Shown: positions 1-12,700 of the stretch, piece after piece | Position numbering within the stretch: position 1 is the first letter of the stretch | Layout of the letters: every line of letters starts with the position of its first letter | Assembly (NCBI GenBank): GCA_013397115.1 | Contig: VWZW01006289.1 | Span: 1,419,586-1,483,585, forward strand | Origin: Edolisoma coerulescens | Taxonomy: Eukaryota; Chordata; Aves; Passeriformes; Campephagidae | Reading direction: 5' to 3' | DNA length: 64,000 nucleotides | Translations under genes and position numbers: made by a program | Notes under the pieces: generated by a model | Databases searched by the model: none | What the model saw: the letters and a program-made list of their open reading frames with translations, nothing else | What the model was told of the DNA's origin: nothing

Positions 1-170
1 ATTCTTCTTAGGTTCTATTTGGATTCATTATGTTCGTCCCTGCCTACTCTGACTGTCATCCAAATAAACCACTCAGACAAAGCTTATGTATCACTTCCTC
101 TCATACTTTTAGACATGCTAAAGCAGTCCTTGGGTATTTATGTTCATATCTGTAACTTCTATGTGGTATT

Positions 171-201
<31 letters not shown>

Positions 202-660
202 ATATAAAATTATGTGTGCATGTTCCTTCAGCCTCTGTGCAGTAAAATTTTTCACATCTATGATCAGTGTAACTAATAAAAGAATAATTGTGAAGCTGTA
301 AGGATTGTAATAAATGATTAATCAGTCACAAGAGTACACATTGTATTAATGATGCTTTTTATAGTAAAATTTTTTCATAAAATTGATTATAAGCTTATGT
401 GCTTATAGCTTGCAGTAAAATGTCCAGTGTGGTATTCCTATAACCTCTAATAACCATTTAAAACTGTAACAAGGAAATGTAAGTATTCTTTTAATGAAAA
501 ATGCACCCAGATGTTAACAAATACTTAGTGTCAATTACAGAAACTGATGTCAAATATCAGTAGCCTGCTCAAGGTTTTCTTAACCTCATTGAGAAGTGTA
601 AGAGCTCTTTAAAATAAGATGATGTTTGCACTAATGTGGTGTTTTCTTTTCTAACTACAG
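1..660 (+). other. CARMIL1 intron, 3' end only
   Basis: This is the end of the intron upstream of the first exon seen. It is AT-rich and holds the TA/TG microsatellite at 171-206. It ends in TTCTTTTCTAACTACAG. Nothing else was recognised. Confidence 0.85.
171..206. repeat. Compound microsatellite (TA)n(TG)n(TA)n
   Basis: About nine TA units run into about six TG units and then three TA units. It is a plain dinucleotide repeat, probably length-variable between individuals. Confidence 0.95.
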
Positions 661-720
661 TTGGAACTAACTTTCAGCTACTTGGAAATCCAAGGAGTAA
701 CTTCCAGTAAACCTGGCCAG
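661..720 (+). CDS. CARMIL1: CARMIL1 exon 1 of window (PH-like domain)
   Basis: This 60-nt exon encodes 20 residues in phase 0 (begins LELTFSYLEI, ends KPGQ). It is preceded by TTTCTAACTACAG and followed by GTGAGT. It is a beta-strand part of the non-canonical PH domain, which binds membrane lipids in the family. The tail of the exon (GVTSSKPGQ) differs from the mammalian protein more than the rest. At least one coding exon lies upstream of the window. Confidence 0.93.
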
Positions 721-3700
721 GTGAGTGTATTTTAGGTAAAAGATACTTATTTACTCATTGCTAAATCTGTTCCAGCCAAGGAGGTAATGCTCTAACATGC
801 AGGTGTCCCCTTCCACTGAGCACACTGTGCATTTGTATTCTTGCATTCGTGCTGGTCTAAAGTCTTAACAGTAAAAATAAGAATTTAAAAAGTCAGTTTT
901 CAGAATGTGTTGTGCAGGTGGAATAATGATAAGAAATAGATTTTTTTTTTTCCAGTTCAGTATGGTACAAGTTTCCATTTGTATCATAAGTGGATCTTTT
1001 TCTCAGAACTGGTAAATGGTGGCTGGTATACAATCATCTCCACACAAGCTGCAGTGGCTTCTGTGGTGAATACCTTTATGGGGAAGCCAAAAGCTACTGC
1101 TTACATTGCAGGTAGAAATGCTTTGCTTTCAACTATTCTTCATGCCTTTACTGTGTACAACACAAAATATATTTGACAGCAAGTTATGTGCCCGAAAAAG
1201 TTAATGTCAAAGAGAAGGTGCTGAAAAGAAGAATGCCTTTAGAGTGTTTTTAATTCATAAGATGAGCATGTTGACAAGATTTGACAGTTCAATTGTATCA
1301 AAGCCTTCGTGTGTTTCATGTGTGTTCGGCTTTTAAAGAGCTTTTTAAGGGTAGGAGTGCCTGAGGTACTTTGAACTCTGAAAAGCTCTCATTGTATTAA
1401 CATGTCATCTTTTTAACCTGTCTTTTGAAGCTTTCCGTAAAGGAGGAAAAAAAAGGTCCAAGGGTTTTAATGGGGAGACATTTACTAAATCCTAAGTCTT
1501 TGTGGCCTTTTTTTATTTAAGGTACTAAAATGCCAGGTAACTATTGCTAATTACTCCTGGAGGCGTAGACAGTCACTGTTGTAACAGAGTTTACAGGAGA
1601 TTTTCAGCAGCCTCAATGAGCGTACACTTTTCCTAGAATATTTTTAAAGGTTTTTCGTGTTTACACTCATTTGTGTTTTAATTGTGTGAGGCTTATACCT
1701 GAAGGGAGGCAGAAACCTAGATTATTGTTTGTGGAGCAAATGATATTGTTGCAGTTTTCCTGCAAACAGCATATTATAGCTGTGATATCAGAAGGGTGTA
1801 GTTTTGTGCTGGGCATCTTGTAGAAAGCCGTGAAGGTCTTCCCACAGTAAGATAAGTGAACATATGGACAGAGTAATAAAAGGAAATGTTGTGCTAATAT
1901 TGGTGATGATGAAAAACAGTGGTAAGTTGCCCACTCATTCGTCATCAGGTAGTGGTGGCAACAGGCTCAGAAGGAGTGAAAAGGTGTGAATAGTCTCAGT
2001 GTGCTTTAGGGGTAATACAGCCTCTTCTAGGATTATCCTGGTGATGACCCTAGACATGAATTGGGAACCAAGAGAGCCCTGGGAACCAGCTTCAATAAGA
2101 AGCAATCCTCTGTATCATACTGCACAGAGTCCCCTCTCCTACTGTCTGTCTACACTTATTTATGCCTAATGTTACCTTCTCACTGTGCACGCACAGCATC
2201 TCCTCTAAAAGAGAGTATGACTTGGGCTGTGCTAACTATTCACACTGGAGTAAACAGAAACATTACACTGCTTCCTGTGATGCAGCTGAAAGCAGCAGCA
2301 GAGCTGATGTGTCACTCTTACCGTAATCTGATTTGATTCTGAACACTCAATATCTGAGGGAGGCAGGTTGCAAAAGGCTTTATTTATCCCCCTCGCTCAA
2401 GCACGTATCCCCCAGACAGCAGGGCAGTTATGCTGGCTGAGTTACTGCTTCATCTGCACTGAGACAACACAGCACCACAGCATTTTCTTAAACAGCACAG
2501 AACAAAGCATTAGAGCTTTTCCAGAGGATCACAGCCATTAAAGACTTTTACTTTTTGCCGGAGGAAACAGGCACCCTGCTCATTCAATACTTTCCTGTCA
2601 GGCTGTGCTTGCCTCTCCTGGTGTTCTGGGACGTGTTTCAAAAGAGGACAATGCTGTGAAAAGTTCTTGGTTTTCGAAGTGTCAGCTGAGGTCAAGATCC
2701 TTTGAAAATTGTATTCCCGTGGGAAGCAGGGCACTGTTAGAAAAAGCAAAGTTTGAGTTTGGGGGTCTTGTACATTCAAGAACAACTTTCAGAAACTTTA
2801 CCTGGAGCATTGCTGTGTCATGTCTTAAAGAATAACAGAGTCCTACAAGCACGGGAAGCATTCAGCTGGCATTCAAAATGCGTTCCTTTTTAAATGGACA
2901 CGAAATATATGATACCCAGTTCTCAGCCTCCTGCACTTTTATTTGTAGTTGATTATGGAAACTGAGAAATGCAGCATCTCCATGAAGATGGCATCCTCAG
3001 AGGATGTGAACGAGGTGCTGGCACACATCGGGACCTGCCTCAGGAAGATATTCCCTGGACTCTCACCAGTGTAAGTATCCTTTAGGGCACCTCTAGTGGG
3101 AACAGACTGTGTGGAAGTGGTGACCAGCCACCACTGCTTGTCTGCCGATCTCCCCACCCTGATGTCAGAAATGCACTGAGGATATGAAAATCACCTTGAG
3201 ACAAGCACTAAGCTTTTGTCCAGACGTCTGGCAGAACCAGGAGAGTGTAGAGCATAGGTAGGCTTTCGTGTGGTCTTGTAGGGTCATAAGAACCTTTAGT
3301 TTGAAGGTGAGTGCAAATATTTGAAGTCTTAAATTTTCATTTTACCTTGTTGCCTCTCCAGCCTCAGGTATAGCTTAGGTTCTGACTTTTTCTGTTGTAA
3401 CTTGCTCCTTTTTTTGTTTTATTTTTTTCCCACCAGAAGTAAAATCTGAGTTGGGAGAGGAGGGAAAAGTTCCCTTTACTTTCAGTGTTTGTGAAACAAT
3501 GCACATGATTGTGAGCCTTGTTCTTCAAAACTGAGCCCTAGGCAGTCTTGTCGTATACTTCCCATGGTTTAACTGACTCCTTGAATTATTTGTCTCCTTT
3601 TCTGGCTTTTCTTTTCATTACATTGCTTGTGCCTTTGGTTTTCTCTTTTACCCTGCCTCTGGATTCTATCATCTTACAGTGATTCTGAGTAGTTTTTCTT

Positions 3701-6700
3701 CATTTTCTTTTCTATCTTCTCTGTCATTGCCTTATCTTCATCACTCTCTACCAAGTCATGCAGCTCTACTGTATTCTCCTCAGCTCCTGATTTTCAGCAT
3801 TATTAGAAAAAATGGGCTGTGGAAAAGCATTTTTCCAGACATGTTGATTTTTTATAAGTGAACTTTAGTAGCAGACACTAGATGTGAATGGTTAGGCTAA
3901 ACTTACATGTTTTAGTTTGAGTGCATGTCTTTATTATTCACCTTTCCTGTAGGTGGAGTAGGAAATCATAAACTCTGGATGGCAGTTTCTTTTTCTTGTT
4001 TTCATTTTTTTTTCCACTTCCAGTTTTCCTCTCTGGCAGTGTTATTAACTGCCTTAGTGGAGACTGAGCTCTCCCTTCAAAGAGCGTGAATGCAACTGAG
4101 CAGGGTTTGTGAGCAGAGTTGCAATTAAACCTCAGTAATGGTGTGAGAAATGCATACAAAAAGAGTAAAGAGGGCTGCAACACTGTGTGTGTTTCTCTGG
4201 TTGTTTATGAAGGCCTTGAGCTCTGTACATGTTTTCTGTGGGCTTTCTTGAGAACATTGCTGGAGCGTTTCGGGTAGCTGCACGGAGTGCTTGCTTCCCA
4301 GAAAAAAAATCAAGTTTCTTGCTCTCCTCTCAGATGGCAGAGTTTTCCAAAATGAAGGGATTGGAGTTGTGCAGATGATATAGGACCAGGACAGGCAAGA
4401 AGAGGGGAAACGGTTTCTTTAGTTATTATCGCTTATTAATTCTCTTCTGCTCCACCTCCCAACACCCCAGACCCCCCTCCTCCTTGTGTAATTTTGTAGT
4501 TTGTGAGGCAGTCTTGCCATTCAGAAAAACAGATAATTTTATTTCTTTAAAGGCAGGAAGGTATTGTGTGTTTCTTGTCTGTCTATGGAAGGAAAATGCT
4601 ACCAAATTACAAAGATTGGAGCTGGATATCAAGAGTGTAGCCTAGGGGCCACATTGAGCTGCTCAGCTCTTTGCACCATGGTGCTATTTCTGCATAAAAG
4701 CAGTGTGTATACAGCAATGGTTTCAGGGTAACCATTAGTACCATGTCTCTTCCCTATTCTGGGCATCCTGGTGTCAGATGAGGGCCACAACTCTCCTGAA
4801 CTTGAGTGATCCTGTAATACAAAAGGATTTAGTTGCTCCAGTAGTCACAGGGTTAATCAAAAGAAAAAGAGAGCGAAAGAAAGAAAGAATGAATAAATGT
4901 TACTCCTGCTGGGCTGCATAATGATGTGTGTGCCTTTTAGGTAGGAAAGTGAGTTGTATTAAAAATGGTAATTCTTCCTGTACGCTCATTTTAAAATGCT
5001 CTTAAAATAAAAAAGGTTTATGTGCTTAAAAATACTTTCAAAGCCATGAATGATGTTTTTCTCCTTTTCCATCTAGGAGGATTATGAAAAAAGTAACTAT
5101 GGAGCCTTCAGAAAGACTGGCTAATCTCCAGGCCCTGTGGGACAGTCAGACAGTGGCAGAACTTGGACCTTGTGGTGAGAATGAATTTAAATGCTCAAAT
5201 ATAAAAGGGCTGGAATTGCAGTGTCAGGAAGTTTAATTCTATTTCTGGCAGAAGTTTGTAAAGGTGTAATTAGTTTTAAGGTGTAATTAGTATGAAGCAG
5301 ACTTCTGATTGGTAGGTGAAAGCACTATATTAAGCTTTCTTGCAATTTACCAGGCAAAGATAGGATAGTCTCAGTTTCTTTCATGAGCACAATGGACAGT
5401 CTTCTGAGAGAGAAAGAGAGTGAGTTTTGAAAAACTGGATCTTTAAGATGGCCTTTTAGATGTATGTTTGTTTGCTTGTCTGACTGTTATGTTAAATAGT
5501 CTCTGGGGTTGTTTGTAGGAGGCTTTTCGCAGATGTATGCCTGTGTTTGTGACTGGCTTGGATTTCCCTACAGAGAAGAAGTGCAGTGGGTAAGTGCATG
5601 TCTTGTTCTGAAGCTCTTTTCTGCTACCTGTACTAATGATGAAAGAACGGGTAAATCCATAGCGCTTGACAAAAAAATCCCACTACAGTTCTGTGAAGAT
5701 GTATTTGGTTATGTATTTTTAACAGGATGTTGATACGATTTATCTGACACAAGATACCAGGGAGTTGAATTTGCAAGACTTCAGCCACCTTGACCACAGG
5801 TAAACCATGTGCAGTAATCACACCAATATTGATGAAGTGGGATGGCCCCATAGCTGTTACTGGAGTGTGTAGACCGGTGAAATGACCATCTGTAGCATTT
5901 TTAGTTTTCAGCATGAAGCTGCTGTTTTTGCACAAAAGCCCCATGGAAACCACATTTCTTTCAGGAGCCTGAGAAGATAAATATATTTTCTTATTGGAAG
6001 CAAGCCAAAAAGTTAGCAGATAGATACTTTTCCTGTGATGGCGGATATAAGAGCTCAAATTCAGCAGATAAAACATGCAGCTACATCTGGTGGGCAAAGC
6101 AAAAAAGGAAATTATGAAGTCTTTACTTCTGCAGAATCTTTTTCTCATGGTGTACATAGTAAAGGAAATTAATTTTTGTCAGCAAGTCAGTAGAAGGTTT
6201 AAGTTGTTCAACTGAATTCCCTCTAGTTGTCTCTTCACTTATAATAGATGCTGTCCAAAATATGTACTTCCAGAAAGGAACTAATTGAGGGTAATTTTGC
6301 TGTGAGATGCTGAAACTTAGCTAAGTGTTGTATTTAGTTTACTGAATTTAGCTGGCTGAGAAAATTGGATTCTGAGGAAGTTGAATCTGGGGGTATTACA
6401 AGTAGGAGAAAATGGGAGGGAAGCTTAACTAAAATTCATCATTCTACAAAGGAAATTGCAAATTTTAGAAAGTGTAAATAAGATAGAGAAAGCATTTGTT
6501 TCTTTGGGAGAGCCCAGTGAAAGAATTAAGACTCTGTCAGAGGTACAATGTTAGAATATCATAACAGAAAGGCTGAAGCTGGAGGTAGGTAAAAAAGAGT
6601 ATTTTGCCGTAGCATTCTTTGCAGCTTTAAGCTGTCTGGTGTGTGAACTCGCAGAATACCCCATTCAAATACTTAGCTCAGTTTCTGTGACACATTTTCA

Positions 6701-9700
6701 CAGTTTGCAGTGAATCCCTTGGCAAAGTCACCGAGCAGTATCTGTGTTGACTAATTCAGGGGTAACTCAAGACTACAGGGCTGCAAGTGGTGCATGACAG
6801 ATGTCGCCAAAGACTCTTTCCTTGGTTAAGCCTTGCTGAAAGAAGATAAGGGGAGGAATACTATTAAGCACAAGAAAATTTGGGGCAAGAACTTAACGAT
6901 GCTTTAAACATTTATTGCAAGATGAAGTGATGAGAAGACTGTGGGGCATTCTTGAGAAGGTGACCTACCCAGCCTCAACAGAAATTAAATGTTTGAGCAA
7001 TATATTAGGAAAGAGTAGATAGAAGTGTTTCAAATATTTAGAATATCTCAGCTGGTGCAAATGAGTTTGGCTTCCAGAAAATGAAATAACGAGTTTGTTG
7101 TTTTAGAAAAGCTTTTCATTAAAATATACCTTACAAAATTGATGTTGCTGAAGAAATGTATTTGTGTTGTTAAGAAAAGTCTTTATTAAGGGTTTCATGA
7201 TTGTCTGAGTCCAAAGATTGAAATCTACTTTGGAGCCATTTATATTCTGTGGGATCCATCTTGTGATGAGAGTTTCTATGTGTTGAGGACTGAACTGAGG
7301 AACGTTTTGGATTGAAATTTCAAGAAAATTAAAATATTAAGAAAGCCAAAACCTTGTTATTCACTAAAAGTACAAATTAGGAATTGAAATCCCAGTCAAT
7401 TCAAGAATGTATATAAGCATTTTCCAATATATTTAAGACAGTGGGACTGCTATCAATTCACAGTGTGCCATTATACTTTGGGTTTTGAGAGACTGTTGTA
7501 TATCTCACCCACCTGGATTTTGGGATTGCTGAACCTATATAGTTTATGTTGTCAACTATATGATAGTTTATGATCTGAAGCAAGGTAGGACAGGTGGTAC
7601 ATCAGTTCTCTAAATACAGGGGCTATGCACTGCAAAAATAAACAATTTGTGTTTTTCCAAGTAAAACATTTCTGTTAAAGGTCAACATAAGATGGCATGA
7701 ATTATAGATGAATTTAAGTTCCCAGAGCATCGTAGCATGGCTTGCTGCATGGGGACATGACTTCCGAGGTTTTATCTGAAGTTATGTTGTGTTGTGAACC
7801 ATATAATTATTTAACAAAAAAAAAAAAAAAAAAAGACTCAAAGTGAAAAGAAGTGAAAAGGGCTTATTTGATACGGTGGCATGATTTTCATCTGTGTGGC
7901 ATATGTTTTAGCTTATTTGGACATCCAAAAAGTTTTAAGAAAAGTGTGATTGTTTAGGTTTTTTTCTTTGTGCTGTTGAGATTTCTTGCCATCTTAAATA
8001 CACTGGGGGACAGAGATGTTGAAAAAATGTGAAGGCATTAGATAAGCTTGAATACTGTTGAGGCTTGGAGAGATTGTCTGCATTCCAGAAGAACAGCATG
8101 TTTTCATTTCAAGGTGGCACAGATCTATCTTTTATAAATACTAAGTTATTCTGGATGGTAATTTTAATTAATATAAGCATCTCAGTGTAACTCAGTGAGG
8201 GAAAGTTATGAGAAGGGCCTGCTTTTGGAACTGGTTCTTAGCTCTCTTTCATACCATATTGCGAAAGAATTCAGGTTATTGTTAATACCACATCTAGACT
8301 GTAATAGAATAAAGTGAATGAAGCAATATATAATTTTGAAAAGAAAAACTTGATAACAAGAATACTGAGGTTAAGCAAGCTTAAAGCGAGAGGAGGAGTA
8401 GAGGTAAATCCTTGAAGGGGACCCTCATTGGTCAGAAGCACCTTCAAAAATTGGAACAAAAATGAAAAAAAAAAAAGTCTTTCCTTAAATGGTAGAATCT
8501 GATAAAGCAAAGTTTCTAGACAGTAAGTAAAGCTGCTGCAGAACAGGCAGGGTTCCATTGTCTCCAGGCATGTTGGGAGTAAGGGGAAAGGGAGATGTGG
8601 ACAGGGTTAGCAGTTGGTGTTTATGAAGGTCCCAGTATCTGTGCTTGTCTGGGGTTTGAACAAACAGGCCTTGGATACTGCAGAAGACTAAACTATTGAA
8701 AAAGCATTGTTGCAGCTGGACAGGACTATTTTAAAACAAATCAGCCCAGCTGATTTGCAAGTTCTCATCTTTAAATATTTCTTGAAAGTGTCATAGCTCT
8801 GCCACTGAGACTGAGCACCCCTTGTCCTTCAGCTGTTTCCCTCCCAAGCCAGAGAAGGAACGGGGAGAAAGGCACAGCCTCAGGCAAGTTCTGTCTGCAG
8901 CCACTCTCCTGCCCAGAAGTTCTGAGCTCTTGCCAGCCCTCCAAGCTGGCTTACCAGCTCCCTGGACACTTGGAGTTGGTGATCCCCAGTCATTGTCCCT
9001 CTGTTCCTTTGAAGGAACTGGGCTGCTGCTGACGGCTGACGTGGTCCACAGCATGAACAGCTCTGCTCCTCCAGTGCCAGCCTGTCCAGTGTTTGCCCAG
9101 CTGTGCTGCCTGGTTACTGCTGCATGAATAAGCCAAAATTTCACCTGAAAAATTGCTCTTATATTTATTCCACTTCCAAGGCAAAGGCACTGGCAAGAGA
9201 GGCATCAAAGCTGCTAATTCATTACCACCTTACTGATCTGGCCAGTGGACTGCAGAGGAGGAGCAAACCTCTGTGTGTGTAGAAAGATTCCTGCCTGCCC
9301 AGCTTAAGGGGGAAGTACCTCTGGGTTGTTACTTTTTCTCACCTAACTTTTCAGCAGTTAGTTATTGCTTTACATGGAGATGAAGCGTGTGTGTGTAGGA
9401 ACAAAAACAACGTGGTGGACAGAAATAAATCTATACACTCCACAAAGCTGCTAAGTCTCTGCTCTGCCTGTGGAAACGAATTTGTCACACAATGTGATGT
9501 GTGCTGTGAACAAGATGGAAAGATGGCTTAAATCCTTGAAGGGCACCCCACACTAGTTCCTCTGCAGGAGTGTGAAAACGCTCCATTTGCATGAGCTTCT
9601 CAGTTGGTGGGCTACAGTCTTTTGCTGCAAAATGCTGCACCTTCGATCTGTTACCTTAGTGATGCTTGTACTTCCAAATCCAGCAACTGCAGTTCCCAAT

Positions 9701-12700
9701 ATAGCCTATGGAATGCTTGTCCACGTGATGTCGCCTCGTCTCTGGGCTTTCCTGTGGGTTTAACAACCACCCTGAAGTGCCTGCATGTTTGCAGAGGAAA
9801 ACTGGAGGAGAGGATGAATAAAAAGAAGATGGGAGAAGTGTGCTGCATGTCAAGTGCAGACCTGTGCTTACCTGCAAGTGTCCGGAATGAAGAGCTGGGG
9901 GGCAGGAGGGGACTGGCTTATAAAAGCCAATACTTTTAAATTTCTCCCTAGAAAAAACTGAGGCTTGAATGACACTGTTTTGCTGGTTTGATAGGTTAGT
10001 GTTACATTACAGCTCTTTGTTTCATTACAAAGACAAGGGCTTTCTAAATGGCTGTTAAGCCTCTGTGTAGGTGTATATCAGTATTTAATAAGCAGCACCA
10101 AAATGATCCAAGTGCTGCGCTGCTGAATGGTGTGATAGTGCTCAGTGAATGATTCTGCTGGGGGGCAGCGTCCGGACGTGACATTTATCAGCGTCTGCTG
10201 TTGGAGAAACTTAACAGAGGGAGAGCAGATCACGCCAAGAGGCTTGGAATGAAGAAAATGGGAATAGTTTAGAATTTCATTTGTGAAATCCCTTTTACAG
10301 TTAAGGAGGGTTTGTGCTGAATGTTGCGTTATCCTTTTGCAGGTCTCCTGTTTCCTGGGGGAATTTAACTATAGAGATGAGACAAGGAGGTGTTCTCTAG
10401 AAGCATTCAGTCATGGAATTATATTAAATCATCAGACTGCCAAAAAGCTTTTTAGCGTCATGCTAAATTATAATTAGAGGTGATTAAGAAGCTTAAACAT
10501 GTCACAGGCTGAAGAAAAAGTTATGCTAAAAGTAGGAATGGCAGCCCAGACAAATTCCTGGTTTTAAAATTCATGCTAGAATGGATGCCAGTCGGCCAGT
10601 CAAAAATTTTTATTAAAATAAGAGGAAGACATGCAGCTGCTGTTGCTGTTTTTTTAGAATGCAGAGCTTTCTGTAGTGGGGATGGTAGGCAATTAGCATT
10701 GCAAAACTGTGGGGAATGAGATATGGAAGAACACTTAGTAGATTGTTTCAAATGTGAGTTATATAAAATGTGTGTAAAAGTGTTTTTCTTTTTCTAGAGA
10801 CTTAATACCTATAGTTGCTGCTCTGGAGTATAATCAGTGGTTTACAAAGCTGTCCTCCAAGGATCTGAAATTAGTAAGTAATAAATTGAAACAATATATC
10901 TGCTTCTACCAGGCTGTGCTGTTTTTTAAAGTGAAATTTTTTAGGCAAGTACAACTGGGCAATCTCTTGACAGTTTTTTTTTTCCTTTAATCTTATCAGG
11001 AAAATACAAACTGTTGGATAGTCAATTTGCACCATAAAAACACTGCTGAGAGTCAGGTCTTGTCAAAATTTCACCTAATACAGTTTGAATACTTTATTGG
11101 GTGATAATAGTAGCCCATAAAAATACTTCATTAGGCATTGCTGACTCCCCCAAACAATGTTAGGTGACTAATAGGAAACTAAAGCAGCCAGAAATCTTAG
11201 CTGCTTTTTAGAGGTGAAAAAAAAAGCCAAGATTCTGGGTTTTTTTTTTTCCTTGCATATAAAGCAGTTTTTTCTGTGTAATTTTCATTGCAACTCGACG
11301 ATTTTCTCACCCAGTTTTCCAAAGCTGTGATGTGTGGCACCAGTATTTTTCCATATCAGTTTTCGTTCCTAAAAGCAAAAGGAGAGCATATCTAAACAAG
11401 TTGGACTACTAAAAAAAGGGCCAAGAAAAACAGTAATTCAGTGACATTTTAGATCTATTAAAATACGCTATTTCTTCTGAACTTGAAAGTTTATACTCAC
11501 AGGAGGAGTTAGTGGTTTGCTTGAGACATTGCTTTCATTCTTGCCTCCAGAAGCTTTGGCCTTTAAAAAATTAAAATATTGAGTTTTGTCTTGTTTAAAT
11601 TGATGCAATTTTATTGATCTGTAAAGCTCTCATTACATTCCTAAGCTATCATTTTCCATGAAAATTCAAGGGAAACTGCTGTGATTCTAGGCAAAAGAGT
11701 AGGCAAAAAACTTCTTTCCTGCTGGGACATCTCTCTCAAAGTTATGCATGGAATGAAGTTGGTGGTATTTTCAGTGCTGTGGTAGTTTGCTGTTAAAATC
11801 AACATTGTTAAAAGGTACAATGCAATTATTCAGTTTCTGCTTCAATGAAATGAGACAGTTTGCTTAACTAGAAGACTGGCTGGTGTAGTTTGCTTAGAAC
11901 AAAACCTAGCCCTATTATCTTATCTGAGATATATTTATGTGAATGTTTCGGGGTTTTTTCTTAGCAACTTTTCTGTGGAAAACAAATAAACTTTGTCAGT
12001 CTGGAAAATGCATCAGTTACTTAAAAAACCCCAACCTCTTACCTTCCACACATTCCATTTTAAGTCAAAAATGAGGAAAATGTAGATTGTTGGACAGTAA
12101 ATCCATGCCATAAGAACACTGCCGAGGGTCAGTATGAGGTCAGACATATCCGGAGGCCATCGAGTGCATTGTGTTTCATGAGTCCCACTCTGATATTGTG
12201 TTTGATAGACAGCACCCATAGTGGTTTTATAGTACAGGCATGAAGCTTTCCACTTGCAGTCACAGTACTGTAGAAAGGTTGTGATAACATTCTGAATTAT
12301 TAAAATATGGATGGTAGAGAAAGAATTGGGAAGATGGCTGAGTTGAAAGTCTTCACTAAAAATTGTCAATCTGTACTGTGTAAAGGATTAATAAAATTTC
12401 ACGTGGTAGAGCAGGTTTATTTTGTTTAGGGGTTTTTTTGGACATTCAATTAGTTTAAAAGTAAAAAAAAAAACCCAACCCTGAAAAATACACAAACTAG
12501 AAAATGTCAGATGGTCATTAGAGACAAAGATGTCCCAGGTATGAATGTCACATTATTGTTTTTAAAGGCAGATAACAGAATAGTTTCAGCACTTCATGAT
12601 CATGACTTTGGATATCACATGAACACTGGTTAGTTCGAGCTGTGGGGGGAAAAAGAAAAGTCAAATCCAGAAGCAAAAAAAAAGTTTATAGTAAAAGGTG

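Noticed and set aside
3071..3083. Possible U12-type donor (GTAAGTATCCTTT)
   Set aside because: The ATCCTT block is displaced from the +1 position required for a minor-spliceosome donor. The site is an ordinary GTAAGT.
5633..6157. 174-codon minus-strand open frame overlapping exon 5
   Set aside because: It is the longest open frame in the window but is antisense to a CARMIL1 exon. It resembles no family and has mixed, low-complexity composition. It is best explained as chance.
7816..7834. Poly(A) run as the tail of a processed pseudogene
   Set aside because: No intron-less gene copy was recognised upstream on either strand and no clear target-site duplication was seen.
8735..8760. Short inverted repeat AAATCAGC / GCTGATTT
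   Set aside because: It has eight-base arms with a three-base loop, too short to support a structured RNA or a transposon end.
8822..9144. Overlapping plus and minus open frames in a GC-rich patch
   Set aside because: Openness follows from low stop frequency at higher GC. No protein family and no convincing splice sites were seen.
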